Below, one piece after another: positions 19,309-27,821 of a stretch of 64,000 nt of DNA. This stretch comes from Mycolicibacterium sp. P1-18. GTDB lineage: Bacteria > Actinomycetota > Actinomycetes > Mycobacteriales > Mycobacteriaceae. Within the stretch, counting starts at the first letter, position 1; each line of letters starts with the position of its first letter. The notes under the pieces are model-generated. The model was not told the DNA's origin and ran no database searches. It saw only the letters and a program-made list of their open reading frames with translations. Position numbers and translations under genes: made by a program. The DNA is taken from NCBI RefSeq assembly GCF_008329535.1, contig NZ_NPKR01000002.1, forward strand, positions 682,001 to 746,000. Direction: 5' to 3'.

Positions 19309-20234
19309 ACCGTCAGCGTGGGACCGGTGAGATGCAGGAACACCTCGTCGAGCGACGGTTTGCGCAGCGAGATGTCCATCAGCTCGACGCCCAGCTCCTC
19401 GAGTTTGCGGAAGACTTCACCGAGGGTGGTCACCCCGTGCGGCGCCGGCACCGACACCGTGTTGGCGGCGGCGTCGACCTCGGCGCCCTCGTAGCCGCCG
19501 AGAACCGACGCCACGCGGACCAGGTCCTCGGGGTGCAGGGGAGTGACCTGGCAGTAGCTGTGGCCCATGCGGCGCTTGAGTTCCTCGGCGGTGCCGCTGG
19601 CGATCACGCGGCCGGCGTCGAGGATGACGATGGAGTCGCTGAGCACGTCGGCTTCTTCGAGGTACTGCGTGGTGAGCAGCACGGTGACGTCCTGGGCGGC
19701 CAGAGACGCCACCAGCGTCCAGACGTCACGACGGCTCCGCGGGTCGAGGCCCGTGGTCGGCTCGTCGAGGAAGAGCACCTTGGGCGGCACGATCAGGGAG
19801 ACCGCGATGTCGATGCGCCGGCGCATGCCGCCGGAGTAGGTCGAGACCTCGCGGTCGGCGGCGTCGACGAGGTCGAAGCTTTCGATGAGTTCGTCGGCCC
19901 GGCCCGCGGCCTGCTTGCGCTTCATGCCGCGCAGCCGGCCGAACAGCACGAGGTTCTCGCGGCCGGTCAGCGAACCGTCGAGGGCGGCGTCCTGGCCGGT
20001 GACCCCGATGCTCTGGCGCACCTGGTCGGCGTCGGCGACGACGTCGAACCCGGCGACGGTCGCCTTGCCGCCGGAGGGTTCGAGGAGGGTCGACAGGATC
20101 TTGACGATGGTGGTCTTGCCGGCGCCGTTGTGGCCCAGGAGCCCGCACACCGACCCCGTCGGGACGGTGAAGCTCACATCGCGCAGGGCGGGGAGTGGGC
20201 CGAACGTCTTGGTGACGCCGTCGACCTCGATCAC
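19305..20234 (-). CDS. drrA: ABC transporter ATP-binding protein, DrrA-like
   Basis: 309 residues, starting with GTG one base after the fadD stop. It has Walker A GHNGAGKTT (residues about 35-43), signature YSGGMRRR (about 135), Walker B LFLDEPTTGLD (about 156) and the H-loop region TTQYLEEAD. The C-terminal extension of about 90 residues is typical of DrrA-type ATPases (daunorubicin resistance, PDIM export). It powers the two permeases encoded downstream with four-base overlaps. Its position in one operon with a fatty-acyl-AMP ligase links lipid activation and export. Confidence 0.88.
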   Translation of the reverse strand: MIEVDGVTKTFGPLPALRDVSFTVPTGSVCGLLGHNGAGKTTIVKILSTLLEPSGGKATVAGFDVVADADQVRQSIGVTGQDAALDGSLTGRENLVLFGRLRGMKRKQAAGRADELIESFDLVDAADREVSTYSGGMRRRIDIAVSLIVPPKVLFLDEPTTGLDPRSRRDVWTLVASLAAQDVTVLLTTQYLEEADVLSDSIVILDAGRVIASGTAEELKRRMGHSYCQVTPLHPEDLVRVASVLGGYEGAEVDAAANTVSVPAPHGVTTLGEVFRKLEELGVELMDISLRKPSLDEVFLHLTGPTLTV

Positions 20235-20235
20235 G

Positions 20236-21963
20236 TCAGGCGTCCAACCGGACGAAGCGCCCCTGGCGGTACAGGTCGACGCACGCCTGCCGACGAATCT
20301 TGCCGCTGGTGGTGATCGGGATGGCGCCCCGCGAGACGAACACCAGGTCCGCGGCGCTGATCCCGTGGAACTTGGAGATCGCCGACGTCACGTCGCTCTT
20401 GACGGCCGCGAGCCGCTCCAGGGTTTCCTCCTGGGTGGCCCGCTCCTTCATCTCGACGATCGCCACCAACTTCTCGGTGGCCTCGTCCTCCACCGAGATG
20501 GCGGCGACGCGACCGTTGGAGACCGCGCCGACGGTAGCTTCGATGTCGTCGGGGTAGTGGTTGCGTCCGCGGACGATGAGGAGGTCCTTGATGCGTCCGA
20601 CGATGAAGAGCTCCTCGTCGACGAAGCCCAAATCGCCTGTGCGCAACCACATGTCGGCCGGAACGTCGTCGGCGGGGTCCACGATGACGCCGCGGAAGGT
20701 CGCCTCGGTCTCGTCGGCCTTGTTCCAGTACCCGGCGCACACGTTGTCGCCGTGCACCCAGATCTCGCCGACGGTGCCGGCCGGAGCCTCCTGGCGCGTC
20801 TCGGGGTCGACGATCCGGACCAGCGGCGACTCGGGGGCGCCGTAGCTGATCAGCGACGTGCCGGTGGTGGTCCGCTTGGCCATGCCGGCGGTGAGCTTCT
20901 CGGTGTCGAAGGTGACGACCGACGGCGGTTCACCCGGCTCGCGCGTCGCGACGAACAGCGTCGCCTCGGCGAGCCCGAAGGACGGCCGGATGACCTTGCC
21001 GGGGAAGTTGAACTTGGCCAACCGGGAGGTGAAGCGCTTGACCGACACCGGCTGGACGCGTTCGGCGCCGCAGATGATCGCGAGCACGTTGCCGAGGTCC
21101 AGCCCGGCCAGGTCGTCGTCGGAGGTGCGGGCGGCGGCCAGGTCGAGGGCGAAGTTGGGCGTCGCGGTCAAGGCGTGCGTCCTGATGGCCAGCTGCTTCA
21201 CCCATCGGGCGGGTCGCTGCAGGAAGGCGATCGGGCTCATGATCACCGAGTGCCAGCCGCCCAGGATGGGCGCACAGATGCCCAGGATGAGGCCCATGTC
21301 GTGATAGAAGGGCAGCCACGACACCACGGTGGTGTCCTGCGGGCCCACCTTGCCGTAGTCGCTGAGGAGCGCCCCCACCTGCTGCTCGAAGTTCGACATC
21401 AGGTTGCGCTGCGACACCATCACGCCGGCCGGCGTGCGGGTCGACCCGGAGGTGTACTGGAGGTAGGCGGTGTCCGGCGGCGTCTCGCGCCGTGACGTGG
21501 ACCGCCGCCGCACGGTGAGGTCCAGGCGGTCGACCTCGAGCACCACCGGCGCCGGCTCGCCGTCCTGCGAGGTGGCGTACGGGGCGACGCTCGCCGCGGC
21601 GCCGGCCGTGGTGAGGATGACGGTGGGTCGGGCGTCTGCCATGACCGCGGCGACCCGCTCGTCGTGGGCGCCCACCGCGGGCGTGGACAACGGCACGGCG
21701 ATCACGTTGGCCTCGAACGACGCCAGGAAGCTGAGGACGTAGGACATGTTCTGCGGGGCCAGGATCACCACCCGGTCACCGATCTGGGCGTGCTCCCGGA
21801 TCTCCGCGGCCAGCGTCACCACGCGTTGCTGCAACTGCGCCCAGGTCAGCGTCTCCTCGACGCCTTCCCACTCCACGTCGTAGTCGACGTAGGTGAAGGC
21901 GGGGTCGTTGGGCTGCAGGCTCGCCCGCTCGCGAAGAATCGCGGGAATCGACGAGTCCAGCAT
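20236..21963 (-). CDS. fadD: Fatty-acyl-AMP ligase (FadD, FAAL type)
   Basis: 575 residues of the adenylate-forming superfamily. YTSGSTRTPAGV near residue 170 is the AMP/P-loop motif, HDMGLI follows near 220, and WLRTGDLGF and GRIKDLLIVRGRNHYP form the C-terminal hinge and A8 region. The pattern SWLPFYHDMGLI and the length match long-chain fatty-acyl-AMP ligases such as FadD23/24/26 rather than acyl-CoA synthetases. FAALs load an acyl-adenylate onto a PKS, here probably the Mas-like enzyme at the start of the locus. It heads an operon with drrA, drrB and drrC. The ATG at 21963 has AAAGGG upstream. In M. tuberculosis the pks5 neighbour is fadD24; orthology is plausible but not proven. Confidence 0.85.
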   Translation of the reverse strand: MLDSSIPAILRERASLQPNDPAFTYVDYDVEWEGVEETLTWAQLQQRVVTLAAEIREHAQIGDRVVILAPQNMSYVLSFLASFEANVIAVPLSTPAVGAHDERVAAVMADARPTVILTTAGAAASVAPYATSQDGEPAPVVLEVDRLDLTVRRRSTSRRETPPDTAYLQYTSGSTRTPAGVMVSQRNLMSNFEQQVGALLSDYGKVGPQDTTVVSWLPFYHDMGLILGICAPILGGWHSVIMSPIAFLQRPARWVKQLAIRTHALTATPNFALDLAAARTSDDDLAGLDLGNVLAIICGAERVQPVSVKRFTSRLAKFNFPGKVIRPSFGLAEATLFVATREPGEPPSVVTFDTEKLTAGMAKRTTTGTSLISYGAPESPLVRIVDPETRQEAPAGTVGEIWVHGDNVCAGYWNKADETEATFRGVIVDPADDVPADMWLRTGDLGFVDEELFIVGRIKDLLIVRGRNHYPDDIEATVGAVSNGRVAAISVEDEATEKLVAIVEMKERATQEETLERLAAVKSDVTSAISKFHGISAADLVFVSRGAIPITTSGKIRRQACVDLYRQGRFVRLDA

Positions 21964-22328
21964 GGGCGGCCCTTTCTGCAGCGCAACGATACGTGTGGGT
22001 CGAGCTTAGGGAACGCGACCACGCAATGCGCAATGTAGCGAGAATGACTATGGCACAGCCGGTTAGGCGCCTCGCGTCAGTGCCGCTTCGGGGAGCATTG
22101 TCGCAAACTGATTGGTGTTCACCAAAATTGAATACCTTTTGACTGAAACGGTGCCCGGCACGGCGCTGAGCTGTGGGTCAGCCGGACGTGTCCGACGAGC
22201 ACCTCGACGAGCGCCGCGGCGCCGTGGTAGCGGGGCAATTTCGTGGCTCACCGCCTGCGCCGAGGGCGTCAACCGGCAGCTGACACCGTGGCGTTGCGAG
22301 AAGTGTTGCGGTGCAGCGGCTCTCGCCG
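21964..22328 (-). other. Intergenic region upstream of the fadD-drr operon
   Basis: 365 bases without a credible gene; the open frame across it on the minus strand is a shadow that runs into the next gene. A short A/T-rich island at about 22095-22150 contains a perfect inverted repeat. It most likely carries the promoter of the fadD-drrABC operon. Confidence 0.45.
22112..22125. promoter_or_regulatory. Inverted repeat TTGGTG-TT-CACCAA upstream of fadD
   Basis: Perfect 6-base arms with a 2-base centre, in an A/T-rich island about 150 bases before the fadD start. The form is that of an operator for a dimeric regulator. No regulator gene can be assigned. Confidence 0.35.
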
Positions 22329-23063
22329 TCAGCGACTCGCCTTGCTGAACCACTTGGTCTTGATGCGCCACGAATGGGCCGACGTCAGGGCGAATCCGGC
22401 CCCGCACATGCAGGCGAAGATCCACACCAGGTTGCCGCCCTCGACCGACTGCAGCGAGGGCACCAGTGCGGTGACGATCCGGACCACGCACGCGAGGATT
22501 CCGCTGACCGACGCGGCGAGGTAGACGTTGGCGACGACCCGCGAGCGCGGATCCTTGCGCAGGATCAGCAGTGCCCGCGAGCCGTATCCCAGCAGGTAGA
22601 CCAACGTTCCGCAGAGCAGAAGCCAGTAGGTGGTGAGCCAGAAGTCGGTGTGCAGTTCGAAGAAGTCCGGTGCGTAGATCTTCGCGCCGTTGCCGAGCGA
22701 GAACGCGGCCAACAGCAGCGGAATGCACAGCGTGGCGGGGCGCTCGACGTACTGCTTGAAGGTGACCTGCATGGCGTGGTCGTCCTGCAACCTGCCCAGG
22801 GAGTTGTAGACGATCGCCGACGCGGCCACGATGTACATGTCGTGGCCGATGTAGTCCTCGAGGTTCCACAGCCCGGTCAGCGAATGCAGCCAGTGCCCGA
22901 GGGTCTCCGACGCGAGCGGGGACATCAGCAGCACGGTGGCGCCCTGGAGTGCGATGTTGAGGGTGGCGGCAACTTCCCAACGGCACGACCAGGTGACCCG
23001 GCGAATCCACAAACTCCACGCCACACACAGGAGTGTGATGGTGATGAGGACTGCCAATCCCAT
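22329..23063 (-). CDS. Multi-pass membrane protein of unknown function
   Basis: 244 residues with about six or seven hydrophobic segments, starting directly with one (LAVLITITLLCVAWSLWI). Later segments include LYLLGYGSRALLIL and WIFACMCGAGFALTSA. Between segments two and three lies an acidic, His-containing loop (WNLEDYIGHDMY). The C-terminus is short and basic (RIKTKWFSKASR), as expected for a cytosolic end. It follows the HTH gene by 46 bases on the same strand, so the two are probably one transcript. Such regulator plus membrane protein pairs occur in other actinobacteria, but I cannot name a function; a sensor, transporter or immunity role are all possible. Confidence 0.65.
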   Translation of the reverse strand: MGLAVLITITLLCVAWSLWIRRVTWSCRWEVAATLNIALQGATVLLMSPLASETLGHWLHSLTGLWNLEDYIGHDMYIVAASAIVYNSLGRLQDDHAMQVTFKQYVERPATLCIPLLLAAFSLGNGAKIYAPDFFELHTDFWLTTYWLLLCGTLVYLLGYGSRALLILRKDPRSRVVANVYLAASVSGILACVVRIVTALVPSLQSVEGGNLVWIFACMCGAGFALTSAHSWRIKTKWFSKASR

Positions 23064-23109
23064 GGGTTTCGCCTTCGGACTCTAAGTTGCTGTCGGCAAA
23101 TCGTACGGG

Positions 23110-23475
23110 TTAGAGCGGCGGCGCGTCGGCCCGCGGCGTGAGGTCGCGCAGCCTGGGCCGCCGCACCGTTCGCCGTTCCGTCGCGGACTCCGCGATGGTG
23201 GTCACCGACATGGGGGCCGACTCGACGTAGTTCCAGACCTCTTCACGGGTCATCAATCCGAAGCGAACCTGCAGGTCGGGGTAGCTAAGATTGAACCGAT
23301 CGGCCACCAGACGCATCTCTTCGGCGTTGGGGTAGTCGGCTTCCTTGATGCGCCGGTAATAGGTGCTGCTGGAGGTCCCCAGCGCGTCGTAGATGGCCCT
23401 CGCGTCGACCTCTCCGTCGAGGAGATAGTCGAGCAGGGTCTTTAGCTGACGGCCGTTCTCATCAGTCCGTGGCAC
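23110..23475 (-). CDS. Small helix-turn-helix DNA-binding regulator
   Basis: 121 residues. Residues about 24-62 form a lambda-repressor/XRE-like HTH: DARAIYDALGTSSSTYYRR is helix-turn-recognition helix, followed by NAEEMRLVADRFNLSY, the usual helix 4-5. The tail from 95 on is a disordered Arg/Thr-rich stretch. It resembles small actinobacterial and phage-type repressors more than EspR or TetR proteins. The GTG start at 23475 lies seven bases after a TAAGCT -10 element, so the mRNA is probably leaderless. It is co-directional with the membrane gene and divergent from the condensation-like gene; the inverted repeat between them is its most obvious candidate site. Confidence 0.7.
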   Translation of the reverse strand: MPRTDENGRQLKTLLDYLLDGEVDARAIYDALGTSSSTYYRRIKEADYPNAEEMRLVADRFNLSYPDLQVRFGLMTREEVWNYVESAPMSVTTIAESATERRTVRRPRLRDLTPRADAPPL

Positions 23476-23481
23476 GGCGTC

Positions 23482-23487
23482 AGCTTA
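23482..23487 (-). promoter_or_regulatory. Putative -10 of the HTH gene (TAAGCT, minus strand)
   Basis: On the minus strand TAAGCT matches TANNNT and ends six bases before the GTG at 23475, the spacing of a leaderless start. No ribosome site is present. Confidence 0.45.
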
Positions 23488-23573
23488 ACTGGCCATCCCG
23501 GGTTTGGGCAGTGTGCGCCGCAAATCAACTGACGGTCCCTTAATTGACATGGCCGTCACGGTTTTGGCAGATG

Positions 23574-23591
23574 TGTCCCATTTCTGGGACA
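23574..23591. promoter_or_regulatory. Inverted repeat TGTCCCA-TTTC-TGGGACA, likely operator
   Basis: Perfect 7-base arms around a 4-base centre, lying where the -35 and spacer of the plus-strand promoter (-10 at 23598) would be. A repressor bound here would block transcription of the condensation-like gene. The divergent HTH protein is the natural candidate. Confidence 0.5.
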
Positions 23592-23597
23592 GCCGTG

Positions 23598-23603
23598 TAG
23601 CGT
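23598..23603 (+). promoter_or_regulatory. Putative -10 of the condensation-like gene (TAGCGT)
   Basis: TAGCGT matches TANNNT and ends seven bases before ATG 23611, the spacing of a leaderless transcript. This favours ATG 23611 over the in-frame GTG at 23602, which overlaps the -10 itself. Confidence 0.45.
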
Positions 23604-23610
23604 GCCACAC

Positions 23611-24234
23611 ATGACGCGCGCAAACCTGCAGCTGACCGATTACGACGCCGAGGGCCGTCCTCGGGTCGAGGACCTGGAACTCATCTCGGCACCCCTGTCG
23701 GCGCTGTTGACCATGGAGCTCGACGGAGCTGCGGAGGTCCTCGAGCTGACGACCGACGACATCCTCCTCGCTGCGCTCGGACGCGCGATCGAACGCACCA
23801 TCGGCACCGGCGTCGTCGGCGTCGACGTGCCGTCCTACGGAACCAGCGTGGAGCCGGTGGCCCTGTCGTGTGCCGCACCCGCGCAACTGGACGCCGACGA
23901 GATGCTGGCCGGCGTGCATCATCAGCTCGGGGCGGTTGCCGTCCACGGCATCGTGCGGGGCGTACCCAGCCAGACCCGGGCCGCGTCGCCGTCCGCCGTG
24001 CTGTTCGCCACCGCAGCGGCGGCCGCGGAACGTCCCCACACCGGCCACGTCCTCGAACTTCGTGCCTTCCGCCAGGGTGACGTCATCGCCCTGGACTGGT
24101 GGTTCGACGCCCGCAGCTTCGAGCCGTACACCGTCGCCGAACTGGCCGACCAGTTCCCGCTGGCGATGATCGAGCTGACCTCGGAGGCCATCCCGCCCGT
24201 GCACGCCAACAACGAGTTGGCGCTGGCCCACTAG
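23611..24234 (+). CDS. Half-size condensation/acyltransferase-like protein
   Basis: 207 residues from ATG 23611. The C-terminal part (ALDWWFDARSFEPYTVAELADQF, residues about 160-190, cut here to its pattern WWxDxRxF plus the YTVAEL helix) resembles the C-terminal lobe of NRPS condensation domains and related acyltransferases. The usual HxxxDG active-site motif of the N-terminal lobe is missing, and the length is half a domain. It may be a stand-alone binding/regulatory lobe or a remnant. The frame is intact and it appears to have its own promoter. It lies 3 bases before the ileS T-box leader and is divergent from the HTH gene. No enzymatic activity is claimed. Confidence 0.55.
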   Translation: MTRANLQLTDYDAEGRPRVEDLELISAPLSALLTMELDGAAEVLELTTDDILLAALGRAIERTIGTGVVGVDVPSYGTSVEPVALSCAAPAQLDADEMLAGVHHQLGAVAVHGIVRGVPSQTRAASPSAVLFATAAAAAERPHTGHVLELRAFRQGDVIALDWWFDARSFEPYTVAELADQFPLAMIELTSEAIPPVHANNELALAH

Positions 24235-24237
24235 CGG

Positions 24238-24465
24238 TCACTAAGATCTCCGCAGAGGCGTCGATCCGGCCATCACCGGGGAGCCTTCGGAAGAACGGCG
24301 TCCGCACTTTGGTCGGCGCCCAGTAGAACCGAACGGTCGGGCCCGTCATCGCCCCTTTCGAGCGGCGCACCACGTGTGCGCAAGCGGGGTGGTACCGCGG
24401 TGTTCGCGCAGGAGCGCGACGTCGTCCCCGTGCCTTGTACGACGTGGGCACAGGAGACGAACACG
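24238..24465 (+). promoter_or_regulatory. T-box riboswitch (tRNA-Ile sensing) of ileS
   Basis: The leader carries the canonical T-box core GGTGGTACCGCGG at 24388-24400, which pairs with the uncharged tRNA acceptor end. Upstream, the short stem I has an ATC isoleucine specifier triplet at 24272-24274 in the context CCATCACCGGGGAG. The region just before the ileS GTG (CACAGGAG, 24450-24457) holds the ribosome site. No terminator with a U-run is visible between the T-box core and the start, which fits the translational class of T-boxes described for mycobacterial ileS. Low charged tRNA-Ile would free the ribosome site. The left edge is approximate. Confidence 0.88.
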
Positions 24466-27400
24466 GTGACGGCCTATCCGCGACCGGCGAGTGGATCGCC
24501 GAGCTTTCCCGACCTCGAGCTCGAGGTGCTCGACTACTGGGACGGCGACGGCACCTTCCGCGCCAGCATCGACCGCCGGGACGGCGCGCCGGAATACGTC
24601 TTCTACGACGGCCCCCCGTTCGCCAACGGGCTGCCGCACTACGGCCACCTGCTGACGGGGTACGTCAAGGACATCGTCCCGCGCTATCAGACGATGCGCG
24701 GCTTCAAGGTCGAGCGCCGGTTCGGCTGGGACACCCACGGGTTGCCCGCCGAGTTGGAGGCGCAGCGTCAGCTCGGCATCACCGAGAAGGCCCAGATCGA
24801 GGAACTGGGCATCGACGCCTTCAACGCGGCCTGCCGCGCGTCGGTGCTCAAGTACACGGCGGAGTGGCGGGCCTACGTGACCCGCCAGGCCCGCTGGGTC
24901 GACTTCGACCACGACTACAAGACCCTCGACCTCGGCTACATGGAGTCGGTGCTTTGGGCGTTCAAGCAGCTGTGGGACAAGGGCCTGGCCTACGAGGGCA
25001 ACCGCGTTCTCCCGTACTGCTGGAACGACGAGACCCCGCTGTCCAGTCACGAACTGCGGATGGACGACGACGTCTACCAGAACCGGCAGGACCCGGCGGT
25101 GACGGTGGGCTTCCGGATCGACCATGGCCCGCTGGCCGGGTCTCACCTCCTGGTGTGGACGACGACGCCGTGGACGTTGCCGTCCAACCAGGCAGTCGCC
25201 GTCAACCCGGACGTCACCTACGTCCAGGTGGAGGGCGTCGACGGCAAGCGCTACGTCCTGGCCGAGGCCCGTGTCGCGTCCTATGCGCGGGAGCTGGGCG
25301 AGGAGCCGACGGTGGTCGGTTCGCACTCCGGCCGGGAGCTGCTCGGCGTCGGGTACGTGCCGCCGTTTCCCTACTTCATGGACTCGCCCAACGCCTTCCG
25401 GGTGCTGCCGGCCGACTTCGTCACCACCGACGACGGCACCGGCATCGTGCACATGGCCCCGGCCTACGGCGAGGACGACAAGGCCACCGCGGACGCGGCC
25501 GACATCGTCGCCGTCACGCCGGTGGACTCCAAGGGCCGGTTCGACGCCACCGTCCCGGACTACGCCGGCCAGCACGTCTTCGACGCCAACGCCCAGATCA
25601 TCCGCGATCTGAAGAACGGCACCGGCGCGGCGGCCGCCAACGGCGCGGTCCTGCTGCGACACGAGACCTACGACCACTCCTACCCGCACTGCTGGCGGTG
25701 CCGGAACCCGCTGATCTACCGGGCGGTGTCGTCGTGGTTCGTCAAGGTCACCGACTTCCGCGACCGGATGGTGGAGCTGAATCAGCAGATCACCTGGTAT
25801 CCCGAACACGTCAAGGACGGCCAGTTCGGCAAGTGGCTGTCCAACGCGCGCGACTGGTCGGTGTCGCGAAACCGCTACTGGGGCAGTCCCATTCCGGTGT
25901 GGAAGTCCGACGATCCGGCCTACCCCAGGATCGACGTCTACGGCAGCCTCGACGAGTTGGAGCGCGACTTCGGCGTGCGTCCGACCGATCTGCATCGGCC
26001 GTACATAGACGAGCTGACGCGGCCGAACCCCGACGATCCGACCGGCGCGTCGACGATGCGGCGCATCGAGGACGTCTTCGACGTCTGGTTCGACTCGGGG
26101 TCCATGCCCTACGCGCAGGTGCACTACCCGTTCGAGAACGTCGACTGGTTCGACGGTCACAACCCGGCCGACTTCATCGTCGAGTACATCGGGCAGACCA
26201 GGGGCTGGTTCTACCTGCTGCACGTCCTGGCCACCGCGCTCTTCGACCGGCCGGCCTTCCGCACCTGCGTGTCCCACGGCATCGTGCTGGGCAGCGACGG
26301 GCAGAAGATGAGCAAGTCGCTGCGCAACTATCCGGACGTCACCGAGGTGTTCGACCGCGACGGTTCCGACGCCATGCGCTGGTTCCTGATGGCCTCGCCG
26401 ATCCTTCGCGGCGGCAATCTGGTGGTCACCGAGCAGGGCATCCGCGAGGGTGTCCGGCAGGTGCTGCTGCCGCTGTGGAACGCCTACTCGTTCCTTGCGC
26501 TCTATGCCCCGCAGAAGGGCACGTGGCGGACGGATTCGACGAACGTGCTGGACCGGTACATCCTGGCCAAGCTCGCCGCACTGCGGGACGACCTCACCGC
26601 GTCGCTGGACGTGTGCGACATCTCCGTGGCGTGCGAGCAGCTGCGTCAGTTCACCGAGGCTCTCACCAATTGGTATGTGCGGCGGTCGCGTTCGCGCTTC
26701 TGGGACGAGGACGCCGACGCGATCGACACCCTGCACACGGTGCTCGAGGTCACCTCCAGGTTGGCCGCACCGCTGCTGCCGTTGATCACCGAGGTGATCT
26801 GGCGGGGTGTGACCGACGGCCGGTCGGTGCATCTCACGGATTGGCCGCAGGCCGGCGAGGTGCCCGCCGATGCGGCCCTGGTGGCTGCGATGGACCAGGT
26901 GCGCGACGTGTGCTCGGTGGCGTCGTCGGTGCGCAAGGCCAAGAAGCTCCGCGTGCGGTTGCCGTTGCCGAAGCTCACGGTGGCCGTGCGGGATCCCGAC
27001 GCGCTGCGACCGTTCGCCGATCTGATCGCCGACGAGCTCAACGTCAAGGCCGTCGAGCTCACCGACGACATCGACGCCTACGGACGCTTCGAGGTGGCCG
27101 TCAACGCCAAGGTCGCCGGTCCGCGGTTGGGCAGGGACGTCCAGGCGGCGATCAAGGCCGTCAAGGCGGGCGAGGGCGTCGTCAACCCGGACGGCACCCT
27201 GACCGCGGGTCCGGCCACGCTCCAGCCCAGCGAATACACCACCAAACTCGTTGCCGCGGAACCGGAGTGGACCGCCGCGCTGCCCGACGGCGCGGGTCTG
27301 GTGGTCGTCGACGGCACCGTGACGCCCGAGCTGGAGGCCGAGGGCTGGGCCAAGGACCGCGTGCGTGAACTGCAGGACCTGCGCAAGTCCTCGGGCCTGG

Positions 27401-27576
27401 ACGTGTCCGACCGCATCACGCTGACGATGTCGGTGCCCGCCGAACGCCGGGAGTGGGCGGAGACGCACGCCGACCTGATCGCCGGTGAGGTGCTGGCCAC
27501 GACCTTCACCTTCGGCGAGCCCGCCGACGGCACGGAGATCGGCGACGGGGTGCGGGTCTCGATCGCCAAGGCGTGA
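24466..27576 (+). CDS. ileS: Isoleucyl-tRNA synthetase
   Basis: 1036 residues, class I aminoacyl-tRNA synthetase charging tRNA-Ile in the cytosol. The Rossmann catalytic signature is [14 protein letters not shown] near residue 50, and the KMSKS loop is [12 protein letters not shown] near residue 615. The editing (CP1) domain in between includes [11 protein letters not shown]. The anticodon-binding domain and a C-terminal extension follow. GTG 24466, eight bases after AGGAG, gives VTAYPRP, matching the family N-terminus. The longer frame to 24376 begins inside the T-box and cannot be the real start. It is regulated by the T-box leader. It converges with an S4 gene, one base away. Confidence 0.97.
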   Translation: MTAYPRPASGSPSFPDLELEVLDYWDGDGTFRASIDRRDGAPEYVFYDGPPFANGLPHYGHLLTGYVKDIVPRYQTMRGFKVERRFGWDTHGLPAELEAQRQLGITEKAQIEELGIDAFNAACRASVLKYTAEWRAYVTRQARWVDFDHDYKTLDLGYMESVLWAFKQLWDKGLAYEGNRVLPYCWNDETPLSSHELRMDDDVYQNRQDPAVTVGFRIDHGPLAGSHLLVWTTTPWTLPSNQAVAVNPDVTYVQVEGVDGKRYVLAEARVASYARELGEEPTVVGSHSGRELLGVGYVPPFPYFMDSPNAFRVLPADFVTTDDGTGIVHMAPAYGEDDKATADAADIVAVTPVDSKGRFDATVPDYAGQHVFDANAQIIRDLKNGTGAAAANGAVLLRHETYDHSYPHCWRCRNPLIYRAVSSWFVKVTDFRDRMVELNQQITWYPEHVKDGQFGKWLSNARDWSVSRNRYWGSPIPVWKSDDPAYPRIDVYGSLDELERDFGVRPTDLHRPYIDELTRPNPDDPTGASTMRRIEDVFDVWFDSGSMPYAQVHYPFENVDWFDGHNPADFIVEYIGQTRGWFYLLHVLATALFDRPAFRTCVSHGIVLGSDGQKMSKSLRNYPDVTEVFDRDGSDAMRWFLMASPILRGGNLVVTEQGIREGVRQVLLPLWNAYSFLALYAPQKGTWRTDSTNVLDRYILAKLAALRDDLTASLDVCDISVACEQLRQFTEALTNWYVRRSRSRFWDEDADAIDTLHTVLEVTSRLAAPLLPLITEVIWRGVTDGRSVHLTDWPQAGEVPADAALVAAMDQVRDVCSVASSVRKAKKLRVRLPLPKLTVAVRDPDALRPFADLIADELNVKAVELTDDIDAYGRFEVAVNAKVAGPRLGRDVQAAIKAVKAGEGVVNPDGTLTAGPATLQPSEYTTKLVAAEPEWTAALPDGAGLVVVDGTVTPELEAEGWAKDRVRELQDLRKSSGLDVSDRITLTMSVPAERREWAETHADLIAGEVLATTFTFGEPADGTEIGDGVRVSIAKA

Positions 27577-27577
27577 G

Positions 27578-27811
27578 CTAGGCGGGGGAGCCGGTCACCC
27601 GGGCCGTCTGATCGCCGAGTTGGACCGTGTCGCCGTGCCGCAGCTGGCGGCCGCGGCGGGTCTCGACGGCGTCGTTGACCCGCACCAGCCCGTCGACGAT
27701 GACGCCCTTGGCGTCGGCGCCGCTGTCGATCATGCCCGCGTACTTGAGGAACTGCCCGAGGCGGATCGACTCCGACGAGATCGGTACGTCCCTTACCCGC
27801 TGTGCCGCCAT
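27578..27811 (-). CDS. S4 RNA-binding domain protein (YbcJ-like)
   Basis: 77 residues that are almost entirely one S4 domain: IRLGQFLKYAGMIDSGADAK followed by VIVDGLVRVN, then RRGRQLRHGDTV. This layout is that of the stand-alone S4_2/YbcJ group, which binds structured RNA. The ATG at 27811 gives MAAQRVRDV and is preceded closely by the upstream gene (10 bases). It is the last gene of a minus-strand group with the acyltransferase-like and DUF2505-like genes. The RNA target is unknown; ribosome-related roles are typical for the family. Confidence 0.82.
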   Translation of the reverse strand: MAAQRVRDVPISSESIRLGQFLKYAGMIDSGADAKGVIVDGLVRVNDAVETRRGRQLRHGDTVQLGDQTARVTGSPA

Positions 27812-27821
27812 GCGCGTCAGG

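Noticed and set aside
22063..23028. 321-residue minus-strand frame overlapping the membrane protein
   Set aside because: It lies in another frame of a protein with clear membrane segments and reads as Arg/Gly-rich filler.
24346..27468. 1040-residue minus-strand frame opposite ileS
   Set aside because: Antisense to a complete isoleucyl-tRNA synthetase and its T-box; composition is that of a codon shadow.
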